This document shows positions 35,340-45,763 of a DNA stretch of 64,000 nucleotides, piece after piece. Numbering within the stretch: position 1 is the stretch's first letter; every line of letters starts with the position of its first letter. Made by a program: the position numbers and the translations under genes. Under the pieces are notes generated by a model that was not told where the DNA came from, did no database searches, and worked only from the letters and a program-made list of their open reading frames with translations. The stretch comes from Lycocorax pyrrhopterus obiensis (Eukaryota; Chordata; Aves; Passeriformes; Paradisaeidae). The stretch lies in assembly GCA_014706295.1 (NCBI GenBank), contig JACSVZ010000022.1:12046830-12110829 (forward strand), in the 5' to 3' direction.

Positions 35340-35620
35340 TGTGGAAGCAAAACTTTTTTTAGCCCCTTTTGCAGCCTGCCACGTTGCCATATTTACCACG
35401 GTGCTAACAGTTGTCAGAGATTATCTGGCTGAGTCACAGCTTTTATGGGCTCCATTCGGGTCCTAGAGATGCGAAGCAGCTCCTCTGCAGCCCAAGGTTT
35501 ATGTTGGCATAAGCGAGATCAGAATTCGCCCTTCTGTTTACCATTTAGCTGAATCACCCCATCACAGACCAACTGTCATCTGTCACTCCATACTTTTAAT
35601 GGTACATTGCACTGATGTTG
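35340..35620. promoter_or_regulatory. Candidate conserved non-coding element
   Basis: Unique block with TTGCCATATTTACC, GAGATTATCTGGCTGAGTCA (GATA site next to an AP-1/MAF-like TGAGTCA), GGCATAAGCGAGATC and ACAGTTGTCAG. No coding features. Confidence 0.3.
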
Positions 35621-36070
35621 TCTATTTTTTCCCCTTCCCAGCAGCCCTGTCACTCTGCTATGTGCTAATCTCTTCTTCCAGGCTTCTGGTGGATCTCTTA
35701 ATGACGGTGCCACTGCAATTTAGGTTGGTTTTTTTTAAAAAAAAAAAGACAAGAGAGAGTTTGGGGAGCTGCAGGCAGAATCAGATTTGCCCTGTAACTC
35801 AGGCTGCAGACTAACCAGACCTTGTGCTTTTGGAAGTGCCTCCCAGGATGTGTTTTATCCATCCAGTCCCAGGCATGGCATTGTCTGAGGAGCAGAGGTG
35901 GTACCCCCGCCCCCCCACAACCAGAGCGGGGCTGCAGCTCTCCGACGAACTTCATCGCGGAGAATTAATTAATCTTAAAATTGCAGTCTCTTCCTCACGC
36001 CAGGGCCTTGCTGCAGCTCTGTGTTCCTACAGCCAACGGACCAGAAATCTTTTCCCAGTGCTTGGCTTCC
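35621..36070. other. No gene found
   Basis: CTATTTTTTCCCCTTCCCAG ends at 35641 as an acceptor-like tract; the only partner is a weak TTTAG|GTTGGT donor at 35724. An A-run lies at 35739-35748. Confidence 0.6.
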
Positions 36071-36222
36071 TCGGGGCCCCGGCGGTGGCAGAGCCTGGCT
36101 GCTGATTAACCCGTGCGGTGACAAGGGACGCGCCTGGCCCCGGCCGGCGCCTTGCGCAGTCTCGCACCCGCTCCGCATCCCCACACGGGGAGGTGCAACA
36201 CGAATCACGCATCCTTTCGGCG
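36071..36222. promoter_or_regulatory. CpG-dense patch
   Basis: About 19 CpG in roughly 150 bp (GGGCCCCGGCGGTGG, GGACGCGCCTGG, CCCCGGCCGGCGCC, TCGCACCCGCTCCGC, CGGCGCTG). It is the densest CpG stretch in the window and resembles a small CpG island. A strong G-quadruplex motif lies ~120 bp downstream. No first exon with a donor site can be assigned with confidence. Confidence 0.45.
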
Positions 36223-36344
36223 CTGTGACAAACAAAACAAGGAGAGAAACGTCTTGCAAAAGGCGGTTTGGCTGTGGGAGGAACTGCCCACCCCGGGCAA
36301 TAAAAAATATTTCAATGTATTAAGATTATTCCCTGCCTTCCCCA

Positions 36345-36368
36345 GGGGTGGGGGTGGGTGTGGAGGGG
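36345..36368 (+). other. Predicted G-quadruplex motif
   Basis: Four G-runs (GGGG, GGGGG, GGG, GGGG) with loops of 1, 1 and 6 bases. Short loops predict a stable fold. It stands next to the CpG-dense patch at 36071-36222. Confidence 0.75.
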
Positions 36369-36893
36369 ATTAAAGCTACGATAATCTTCATTGAGTTTTC
36401 TGTTTGTATATGGTTGGGTTGGTCAGCTAATAATTTTAGCCTGTTGTTATTATTATTTTTGCAAACACCTAGAAAAAGATTCTGAGGTTTTCTCGTGGCC
36501 TTTCCAAAACTACCTATATGTATGCGAAACAAGCAGTAACACCAAGCAGTGAAGTAGCACTTAAACACTGCAGGCAGTGCCTGTGAGTATGAACCCTTTT
36601 GGGGGTCCCTACGTTTTTGTGTTGGCAAAGATTTTTATCCCTGCAAAATGCAAGTTAACAATTCACTGTTCTGGTAAGTCCAAGTTGAGGGCGAAAATTG
36701 TTTCACTGCCTTGCTCGCTGAATGTCTGTGACATGGAGTGTGCAGAACTTGTAGAGGTCCATCTGGTAAGAGAAATAATACTGTGTCATTGCAAAATATG
36801 TGTCTGGGTGTGAGTGTATTTCTCTGTACTCCTTCTTTGTCATGATTCCTCGGTTTAATTTAAATACATGTTTCACTTCTCTCCATATTTCAG

Positions 36894-37046
36894 GTTTATT
36901 GCAGAGTATGAAAATCAGGAAGCTTTTTGTTCACTTCATACATCTCTTCCAACAAAGCAAGACATCCGAACCCGGCACAGACTCCAGAGTGATTATTGTT
37001 ACACATGATCTATGGAGCAGATAAATTACAGCTTGATTTTTATAAG
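36894..37046 (+). other. Non-coding exon candidate, 153 bp
   Basis: Acceptor CTTCTCTCCATATTTCAG ends at 36893 and donor ATAAG|GTATAT starts at 37047. The segment has in-frame stops late in the frame continuing from 36800, so coding is unlikely. Confidence 0.1.
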
Positions 37047-40000
37047 GTATATTGAGCCTGCAGGCTTCAGCAGAAACAAAAACAAAACAAAACTCAAAAC
37101 CTTGGTTTAACTAGTAATTTGAGGAAATATGACAAACCTGACATGGAAGTCACAGAGCAAATAAATATGTACATCCATCATTTTGTAAAATAATGCCTTC
37201 ACTAGAGAGACCTCTGCTTGCTGCAGTCTGCAGTGTAAAATTTCTTCATGGTTTACTGGCCTCAGATCCTGCTACACAGAGAATCAAGTTAGCTATTGTT
37301 GAAAGAAACAATTCTGTGTAAGAAAAACAGTGTTGTGCAGTAAAATAGTGCACATATCAATCATGTGAGTGAAAACTAAGTTGGTTTTAGGACGTTTTGT
37401 AATATTCTTGGAATGTTTAGAGGTGTTTTTTCTTTGCTTGCTAAAATGATTGGAGGTTCTTTGCCTTTATTGTAAAATAATCTAGTTCCTAGAAATAAAA
37501 TCACACAGTGGTTATTGCAGATAGAAAATCCTACTTCATACAAAATACAACAAAAGGCAGTTTCAGAGTCATCTTCTGAGCACAATAGTTTTGTTGGTGC
37601 ACTGGAGAGGAATAACACGCACAATTCTCCCTTCAGGACCTGGCTTTTGGTACCAACTCTTTTTTTGTAGCTTGCCAATAGTTAGAAGGTTTTGTGTGAA
37701 CCTGAAGAGCACCATCAGTGCCCTTTGCATGAGTTCTGCCTCTCGAACTGTCCCATCCCTGCAGGTCCAGGAACTGCAGTTATCCCTGAGCTGGAGTTCA
37801 CAGCACAGCAAAATGTACCTGCTCAAAGAGGAGGCTGTGGTTTGGGCACTGACAGGGATATTGCCTTTGACACCTGAGGGAGGGTTTTACTCAGAGTTTA
37901 GGGGTTAAATCCAACAATTTATGTCAAGCTGCTTCAGGATAAAGCACAAAACACAAACAAAATGCTCCACTCCTAAAGGAGTGTCTTCATCAAAGCCACA
38001 ACCCCTTTTGTGCTCTATTCCTGATCCAGCATGTCCTCAGGGTTTTCTCCACTTCCAGGGATGCTTCTCAAAGGGGCAGGATGGAGAGGAGCCAGGTCAC
38101 CACCACACATAACCATGCAAAATGCAAAACACTCACAGTGCAGAAAAGGAGCTGCTGCCCTATGGAAAGAGATGGGTCTGGGGCCTCCCAGACAACACAA
38201 GACCTGGATCTCCAGCGTCCTATGCTCAGTCTCCACCCCTTTCAGAGAAATTCCAGTGCCTGGAAGAGACTGGAAGGGCCTTTGTGTGCAAATTCCCAAT
38301 GGGTCAGATGTACAAACCACAGACTGGGTGGCTCGGCCTCACCAGAGCTGCTGTAAATCTGAGGAAATGGAGAATTACTGCTGAGGGTATCAGAGAGCTC
38401 AAACACCAAAGCTGGAGTGCCAAAAAGGGAAGGACTTCAGGTTAATAGATTAGGAAGAAGGGCTGAAACCCCTTTTGAGATGTTGCCTACTTTGTTAGAT
38501 CTGACCCATGGAGCCTGGCTGGGAAGGCTGCAGGAAAGTGTCTGCATTGGACCATGAATCTGTGTCTTCCACCCTTAACCACAAGATTGTCCTACATGCA
38601 CAGCAAACGCAGTGGCCAGAAAAATGAGCCTAAATTTGACCTCTACAGCAGCTGTTTTAGTCTGATCTTGTAGGTTTTGGTACATAGGTATGATGCTATG
38701 TTTTGGTCTGATCCTGCAGTTCTTGGCCAGGCAAACCTTACTTGGATCATTGTTTATATGAAGGGTCCATCATCTCCTTCACTGTGTCTTCCAAGCTGCA
38801 TCTTGCAGTTTAAAAGCCAAGTGCGTGTTCACTGCTCTTAGCATTGCAAAGCCAAAATAACCGGTTTGTGCTTCATCCATAAAATTGCCAGCTAAATATT
38901 CATTCTGGAGTCATTACTCCAGGTGTTTGTCAAGGAAGATGTACAAAGCAGCCAGAACATGTTTAGCATTTCATGTACCAGGCTGAGCTGCAGGAGTGAC
39001 AGGTTGAAAAATCTTGTTTGGACTCATAGACTGAAACAGTTTAATATAGAAGTCACTGGTGGACTATAAATATGGAAAGCCAGTGTGCCACACTTTTACA
39101 GAATCCCCATTCTGCATGTCTTTTAAACACATTGAAACTTCAGAGAAGCTGTAGAAGTTAAACTCACCAATTTTTGCTTTGAACATCAACAGTTCTTCAA
39201 CGGGGGAACCTTCAGAAGCCCAAATGCCTGCGCAAAATGCACTTTATTTGAATGTGCACTTAGATTAACTGATCCCACAAAAGCCAACTCTGTTCATTTA
39301 GGCCAGGAATTACCCAATTTGCTCACATAATCTCAGCAATTACACGTTCATCTTTTTTTAAATATCAGACCTATGTGTGTGATTTACGTAGTATGTGATC
39401 TTTTTACTTAACCTCAAAGATATTAATCTTTATTAAAGGGGATGAGAGGCAAAGAGGGGGAAGAGAAGCCAGTGACAGATACCCTGACAGTGAGGAAAAG
39501 TAATTTATAAAGTGAACATCAGTAAACATTAGGAGTGACATATTGATATCAGCAGCCAGGAAACGGCTGGCCGAGCTAGTATGAGGTATTACACCTTAAA
39601 TTGTGGCAACCATATTTTTTTCCCAAGGTTGATCTTTTATATTTTTTAAAGAGAAATTTACTATTATGCCTTCTGCTTCCCCTATGGTAAAATGCCAGAA
39701 ATTTGACTGAGATTTACTTAAAGTGACAGCAATGCCCCATTTTGTCCAAGAAAGATGATTACTAAATGTCATGTCTATCTACTCTCATGTGGATCACTTA
39801 TTTGACATGTTCGTGTCTCAGCTTCATAGCAGTTTGCAGCATGTTTTCTGGTGCTCTGAGGCAATCGGAAATCTTTGTGGTGCAAACATGAGCTGGCCAA
39901 AGGCAGTTCATTAAAATAAATAAATAATGCAGCTGGGAGTCGCTGCTTTCCATTCCAAGGGTGTCAGGCCAGAAAAAGGCATAAAAAGCCCTCACGAAAC

Positions 40001-40165
40001 CAGACCAAGAGCGTATGTTCTGGTCAGGCTGCCAGAAGGCCATTGCTGGTGGGATGCTCTTGCCATCTCCGCTGATGCAGAACCACACCAAAAAGAAAAT
40101 ATTGGTATTTAAATACAGAAAATAACCTTGTACAATTTACTGGGTTCTTGTTTTTTTTTTTTCAG
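37047..40165. other. No gene found
   Basis: Anonymous AT-leaning sequence; 37,590-38,450 shows overlapping 90-117 codon frames. 38,440-38,470 has a weak AGATTAGGAAGAAGG resemblance to CR1 that does not extend. 39,150-39,500 is AT-rich and repeat-free. Confidence 0.65.
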
Positions 40166-40308
40166 AAATCTGAAAAATGGCACACTCTGAACCAGAGCAG
40201 AGTGTGGATTTTCCCACTTTGCTGCAGGACCCCACTTTGCTGAATTCCTGGAGGGAGAGATGCAAAACCCAGCCGGGTGCGAGGGAACCATCAGCACGAG
40301 CTCCTGAG
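40166..40308 (+). other. Exon candidate with an ATG in good Kozak context
   Basis: A 13-T pyrimidine tract ends in TTCAG at 40165. Eleven bases later AAAATGG gives a start codon at 40177 with A at -3 and G at +4. The frame begins MAHSEPEQSVDFPTLL and stays open to 40413 (78 codons). A possible donor GAG|GTGGGG lies at 40309 in phase 0 after 44 codons. The encoded start is acidic and the end is rich in Lys and Arg. I recognise no family. The T-run could equally be the complement of an A-tail of an unrecognised retrocopy, and the donor is weak. Coding status unproven. Confidence 0.15.
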
Positions 40309-40413
40309 GTGGGGAGTCCATTTAAATCTCCTTTACTGAGCCTCAGAAGTGACCCAAGCAAAGCAAAATGGAAAGCAAGGCAGAAAGGCTTTTTGCACAA
40401 AATGGAACAGTAG

Positions 40414-41711
40414 TCGTGAATAATTAATGGACTTCTACCTTCTTTGCCATTTTAACTTGTCTTTCTCAGTACTTATTGCCTTCCAGTCCAGAAATTTGTC
40501 TGTAGATTAATTCATGAATGTTTTGCAGCAGCAAGTCAAGAATTAAGGTGTGTGCTGGAGATGCAACCTCCCACCAGACCCAGCCTGATCCAGCAGTCTC
40601 CCAGCCAGAGCCAGGGAATGCTCTCACACAGATCCAGGCTCTGGCATCCTCTTAGCAAGGCCGAGAGCTCTTTTTCCCATCCTCTTCTAAAAATTCCTAC
40701 CAGCCCTCTTCAAATACAGAAGTTAATAATAACAGGAAGGGCTTAAGTTCTGATTGCAAGGACATAAATACGTGTCATGAGAAGGACATGCCTTTGGTTT
40801 GTTCCAACACCAGAGATTCACAGATTGCCATATATTTTCAAATTTTGAGGTGCAAATACTACAGTCATGAAATACAGTGACAATGTTGAGTCCTGGCTTA
40901 TCCTGTTGACTGCCTGTGCTACCAGTGCAGTCATACCCTCAGTCAAGTTTGTGTCACCAGCCAATCTAAGGGCAGCTCTGTAAAATCCCATGTTTTTTCT
41001 CCCAGACATTCCCTTTGATGCCCAGCTGCCAGCCCCCATGTGGGCACTCACCTCAGACACAGTTTAACTGCCAGAAAACCTGCAGGAGCAGCAAAACCAG
41101 CTCAAAATGCATCCTATGTAATAAGAGGGTTTTTTTTTTTTAGTGTATGGTGGAAGATTGAAGCCATTCTAAATGAAAGTAGAGTGTGTAACTGGGTACA
41201 AGATTTCTAAATAGGTGGCACATGTCAGCAGGCATTACAAGAGTGTCTTCAGGTGAGCCTTTGATATTGACTGCTGAACAGTTCAGTCAGAGAGATGCGA
41301 CCAAGCAAGAGTTTCACCGCCTTGATTTGTTTTCCAGCTAAAATAAATCTGAATAGAATAGACTTAAATTACCTGTGATTTTTCTGTCTTTAAAAGGACA
41401 CATAAAAGCTCATGAGATCACTGCGCTCCCTGGGAAAAAAAAAAAAAGGGAATGGGAAAAAGAAACCAGGAAAACCATGAAAGATTCATTTTAATGGAAT
41501 CCAGGTTTAGCTGTTTCATATTTAATAATGTTTAATATTTCATTTACTACTGGGGACTCACCTTTTTCAGAAGAATGTGAGATTCAAGGCACTATTGTGC
41601 ATTAAGATTTTATGCCTGACTGTAGCAATATTATAAGGGTTGGCATAGGAGCTGCTCAAGCCTTCTGCAGAAAGCCTGGAAGCAACAAGGTTTCTTTCTT
41701 TTTTCCTACAG
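40414..41711. other. No gene found
   Basis: Unique sequence with a T-run near 41131-41141 and an A12 run near 41436-41447. No elements recognised. Confidence 0.65.
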
Positions 41712-41913
41712 CCAAAATAGGAGCTGAAGCCCCGGAAAGTGGTGGGGTAGAGCTGTGAATCCTAGCAACAGGAGGGGAAAGAACTGTATGTTTCTTCACG
41801 TCCTCCAAGTGTTGGTGCCTTCTGGTACATCATTGACAGGAAGAGACAGAGACCATGGAAAGGCCCTTCTTGCTGATGCATCAAGAAAGGGCACATTTTT
41901 TCCAGTGGGATGG
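41712..41913 (+). other. Non-coding exon candidate
   Basis: TTTCTTTCTTTTTTCCTACAG ends at 41711, a good acceptor, and a near-consensus donor TGG|GTGAGT starts at 41914, 202 bp later. A frame is open across it but starts with no ATG and resembles nothing, so if transcribed it would more likely be a lncRNA exon. Chance pairing cannot be excluded. Confidence 0.15.
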
Positions 41914-42959
41914 GTGAGTTATGGCAGTTTGGGGGGAAAAACAAGCAAAGCAACGCCCCAGAGCTCATACTGTTGTTGCTGTTGCACTTTCCTTCATCAC
42001 AAGGCACTTTTGGTGCAGGTTTTTTTTCAATTTTCTGTGCTTTTAGTCTTTTTTTAAGCCCTTCTCAGTGATAATGTGGGCTTTTCTTTTTAAGTGAATT
42101 ATGAAAATTTGCACTCAAAAGTGTGAGCATAGGGTTCTGCCAGAAAAATCCATCATTCTGTGGCCTGCAATGAAATCATGGGTGATAAAAGCTACCACCC
42201 ATGTTCAGCAGAAAGGGAACTGAAACCAGACCACATTTCCTGGAAGAAGAGGCTCCTTTTAAATATGCAGCAGTCGTTTCTTGCCAATATTAAACCAACA
42301 TTTCTTCCTAGAGAGCCTGTCAATACAGTTTGACCTCTCTCTGTGGATATTCCTCAGAGCCTGAAGCACTCAGACAATCTAGAACAGTTCCCCAGTACCA
42401 CCCTAGCAAGACGGGTTTCACTCAAAGGAAAAGCCACTGAGCCTGGGACAAAGAGCAGGGTGGGATTCCAGACTCCTTGGTCCCATCACTGTGCTCAGAA
42501 ATTCGCCATTTCCCAGCTGATGCCAGTTTGTCTGGTTTTGCCACCAGTTTTGGCCTTGGGAGAAGCTTGCAGACTCTTAGGAGCTTTGCCTGGATGTAAG
42601 GTGTGGGAAGAGGGGCGTGGAGGAGAGCTGGGGTGGAGGGCATTTCGCTATGGAACATGGCCTGCTGCTTCTGTTGGAAGATGAATCCTGTGGAAAGCGG
42701 CACGAGTGGGTTGCTGCCTTGGACTGGACCAGCTGCTGCAAAGATGAAGCACAGCCCCAGACAGAAGGTTGCAGCAGAAGAGAAGGATTTGGCTCCCAGC
42801 TCTCACCAAAGCTGAAGAAGGGTCCTACGAGCCCTTCTGCCTGTGGGGGCCTGTTCAAAATGCACCCCCTTCCTGGAGCAGATCCCTTCAAGATTTTCCA
42901 AAAAGATTTCTTGCCAGGAGAGGGGAAGCATTTTTTTTTTTTATTATTAGGGGTTATTT
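41914..42959. other. No gene found
   Basis: GC-mixed sequence; 42,420-42,990 is open in several frames on both strands (up to 130 codons minus at 42577-42969), without domains. Confidence 0.65.
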
Positions 42960-43160
42960 TTGCTTGCAATTTCAGTCTCAGATCTCATTGAAGGGCTCTG
43001 GCATTTGCATAACTTCCCACGGAAACTGAATCAATGTTTGACATCATGGAACAGAATCTCGGGCGTGATTTAGCATTAGTAAGCCACCAGTCATCAGCAC
43101 ACTGTCATTCCCCTATAGCTGACATCTTAATAGAGTCAGCCTCATGCACACACATGTTCA
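42960..43160. promoter_or_regulatory. Candidate conserved non-coding element
   Basis: Repeat-free block with CATTTGCATAAC (octamer-like), GAATCAATGTTTGACATCAT, GTGATTTAGCATTAGTAAGC and GTCATCAGCACACTGTCATT. Called on texture only. Confidence 0.3.
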
Positions 43161-45720
43161 CCAGCAGAAAATTCTTCTGCTCTGGCCACGCAGGAGCTTT
43201 TTTTTTTTAACATGGGCTTGCACACATGAACATCCAAAAGACACTGGTCCAATATGATCAATTTTCAGGGCTCCAAATGCATTTTCCTTTTAGGTAAGAA
43301 GGCAATTTTAAGTCCTCTTAAATAATTGAAGATACTCCTGATACAATCAAAAGTCAAGCTCCCCAAGATGAAAATGTCTGGATGATGAATAAGTTAATGG
43401 AACTAAAATCCCAGTCGTGGCTGATTAGGGGACCAGGAGAGTTTATCAGAGATGGGAATGTACAAGTCCAGTCACAGCCTGACCTTGTAACGAATGAGAG
43501 CTGAAAAGCAATTAATTGAGAAATTATCAGGGAAAAGCGAAGTTGTATGGTTGGTTAGCTAAAGCAATATGTCAATGAGCCAGGGATTGATTTGCCTGGA
43601 ATACCTCAAGGTCTCTGTTCTGATGATTCAGGACTTGAAGGAACTGGCCCGAGCCAAGCAATAAAAATAAAACAGGGTCAGGAGAGGGAGTCATCAGTCA
43701 GCACAGAGGCTCAGTGTTCATGTATTATTTAGCTGGTAGTTAAGGGAAGTTATCAAACAGGAGCAGACTTTAAACCCAAGTGTTTTTCCCCTGTGGGAGG
43801 GGAAATGAAGGGAGGGAAAAGAAAATGTTCCATTGTGACAAGGCTCACTGTCCTCAGCTCAAACACTGGGCTTGAGAGCTGGGTCCTGGGAGCAAGAGGT
43901 GCCGGGGTTGAGTGTTCACAGAGAGGCATGATCAGTCCTGACAGTGGGCATCACTTATTGCTGAGATATTTCCTTCCTTGCCGCTGCCAACAGGCTGCAC
44001 AGGACCTCTGCTCCCACCTCCAGCAGACACCAGCCCCTCTCCCAGGCCACCAAACTAACAGTGAACTTCTGCCCACTTGAACCTTGATTATATCAACTCA
44101 TCCACACCTCAGCTTCCCACATCCTACACATTTGGGAAAATATTGATGGGACCAACACTTGTGCATGTTGATCTGAGCTGCGAAACGTGTCTGGAAACAC
44201 AGTTCTGTTCCTTCAAAGATGAATATAAAACAACCTGAATGAGAATGTAGTATCCTGTAGCTCAGGAGAGCAGCAAAGCAAATGAAAACAGCAAAACAAA
44301 TGATATATAAAGTCTTCTAGAAAGATCAGTGGGTTGGGTGAGAATATCTGTGTCTTGTCTTGTGACAATTCCCTAAATAATACTAAACTCTGTCTCTCCC
44401 TTGCTGAAGAAAGGAGAAAACTCCCACAGAACCAGCCAGTACATGTTTCATGGCAGGATCAGGGCCTCAGACACCACAAACTGTTCCTTTTCAGGATCAA
44501 GATCCTGAAATGTTGCAGAAAAATTTTTTTGGAAAACTGCAGCTAGCTTTCCCATCAGAACAACACTTGAAGTTCTCATTTTTTTAGAGAAAGGCTTTCT
44601 AAATATTTCAGATTTGATATTGCGTCTTTTTTGTCATGTCCCCCGCTAATCAAAATTAGAACAAAGCTGTAATTTTAGCTTGTTATATTTCAATACGTAA
44701 TAAATACAAGAAACTCCAATATTTCACTGCAAATAGTCATTGCTGATGCAAAAACAGGTTTCTAGAAGGAAATTCCAGCAGCAATTGTGAGATAAAGGAA
44801 CAGCTTTATCCCACTGCCTATGGACATATCTGAACACATTTCTGGGACTCACAGCATGTCACGCTCCATGTAATGCATTTTCCATTTGTCCTGACCTGAG
44901 AGCTTTGCATTCAAGGAGCAGATCCCCCAAGTGAATTCATCAGGAGGAATAATAACCAATGCACATGCTTGGGCTGCTGGGCCAGCAGGTCCGGCCTGCA
45001 GTTGTCAGTGTGCTGAAATTCAGGGCAGCACAAATGCAGCCTCCTCTTCTTAAGGACCAGAAGGACACAGCAATGTTTTCCCAGTCTATTTCATTGAAAT
45101 GAAAGAGGAAGGATTTTGGGGGGGGATTGCATCATTCCTCTCCTCTGAGGCCAAGTTGCTGCACAGTCTCAGTACAGGATCTGGGAGTTTAGGAGGTGGT
45201 GGTGGAGGTGCTGGAATAACCCGGCTCTAATCACCTATTACCACCTTACGATAATTATCAAAGCTGATTCCACAGGAATCCTCTTTAGAGCAGGTCCTTG
45301 GCTGGCCCTCTGCTCTGCAAAGTGCACGAGGTGCTGCTTGTGCAAGCACAACCACCCCCAGTAAAACCAGTGGGATCCCAAATGTCGCTTCGGGTTGCGT
45401 GAGGCAGTTGCTGGGTATTACCACTGGGATGGAATAAAGTCACATTGTTCTGTTACGAATCAGGAAATCTTTTTTTGGAGCGTCCTGCTCCACAAAAGGT
45501 GTGCTGGACTGCACTCTGATCTCACATATCAGGGGGGAATTCAGAGATTTGGCCTCTTTATTTTCTTCACTGTTTTCAATGGCAGTCAAAGACTTTCAGT
45601 GTAAAGGCTGTGATGCTTTAGGGTTGTCACAACGTGAAGGGCAGGAAAATGCCCAGTCTGGAGTGTGACACAGTTTCCATTGTAAATTAAAAGAAGAAAG
45701 CCCAGCAAAGGCATGAAGTG
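43161..45720. other. No gene found
   Basis: Unique AT-leaning sequence. It has an 8-G run at 45118-45125 and GGTGGTGGTGGAGGTG near 45196-45211. No repeats or genes. Confidence 0.65.
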
Positions 45721-45763
45721 GTTCACACCAGCAGTACTTTTGTGTAGTTGTACTGGTGTGAAC
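45721..45763. repeat. Short inverted repeat (hairpin) with T-box-like half-sites
   Basis: GTTCACACCAG-CAG-TAC (45721-45737) is the reverse complement of GTACTGGTGTGAAC (45750-45763) apart from a three-base CAG bulge, with a 12-base spacer. Each arm contains TTCACACC/GGTGTGAA, the T-box (Brachyury family) half-site. A third copy of the spacer word ACTTTTGTGT follows the right arm. Confidence 0.7.

Noticed and set aside
35642..35723. Exon candidate after a CTTCCCAG acceptor
   Set aside because: The donor TTTAG|GTTGGT is poor and an A-run follows at once.
38440..38470. AGATTAGGAAGAAGG as an internal CR1 fragment
   Set aside because: Similarity is limited to about 15 bases and the next CR1 words are missing.
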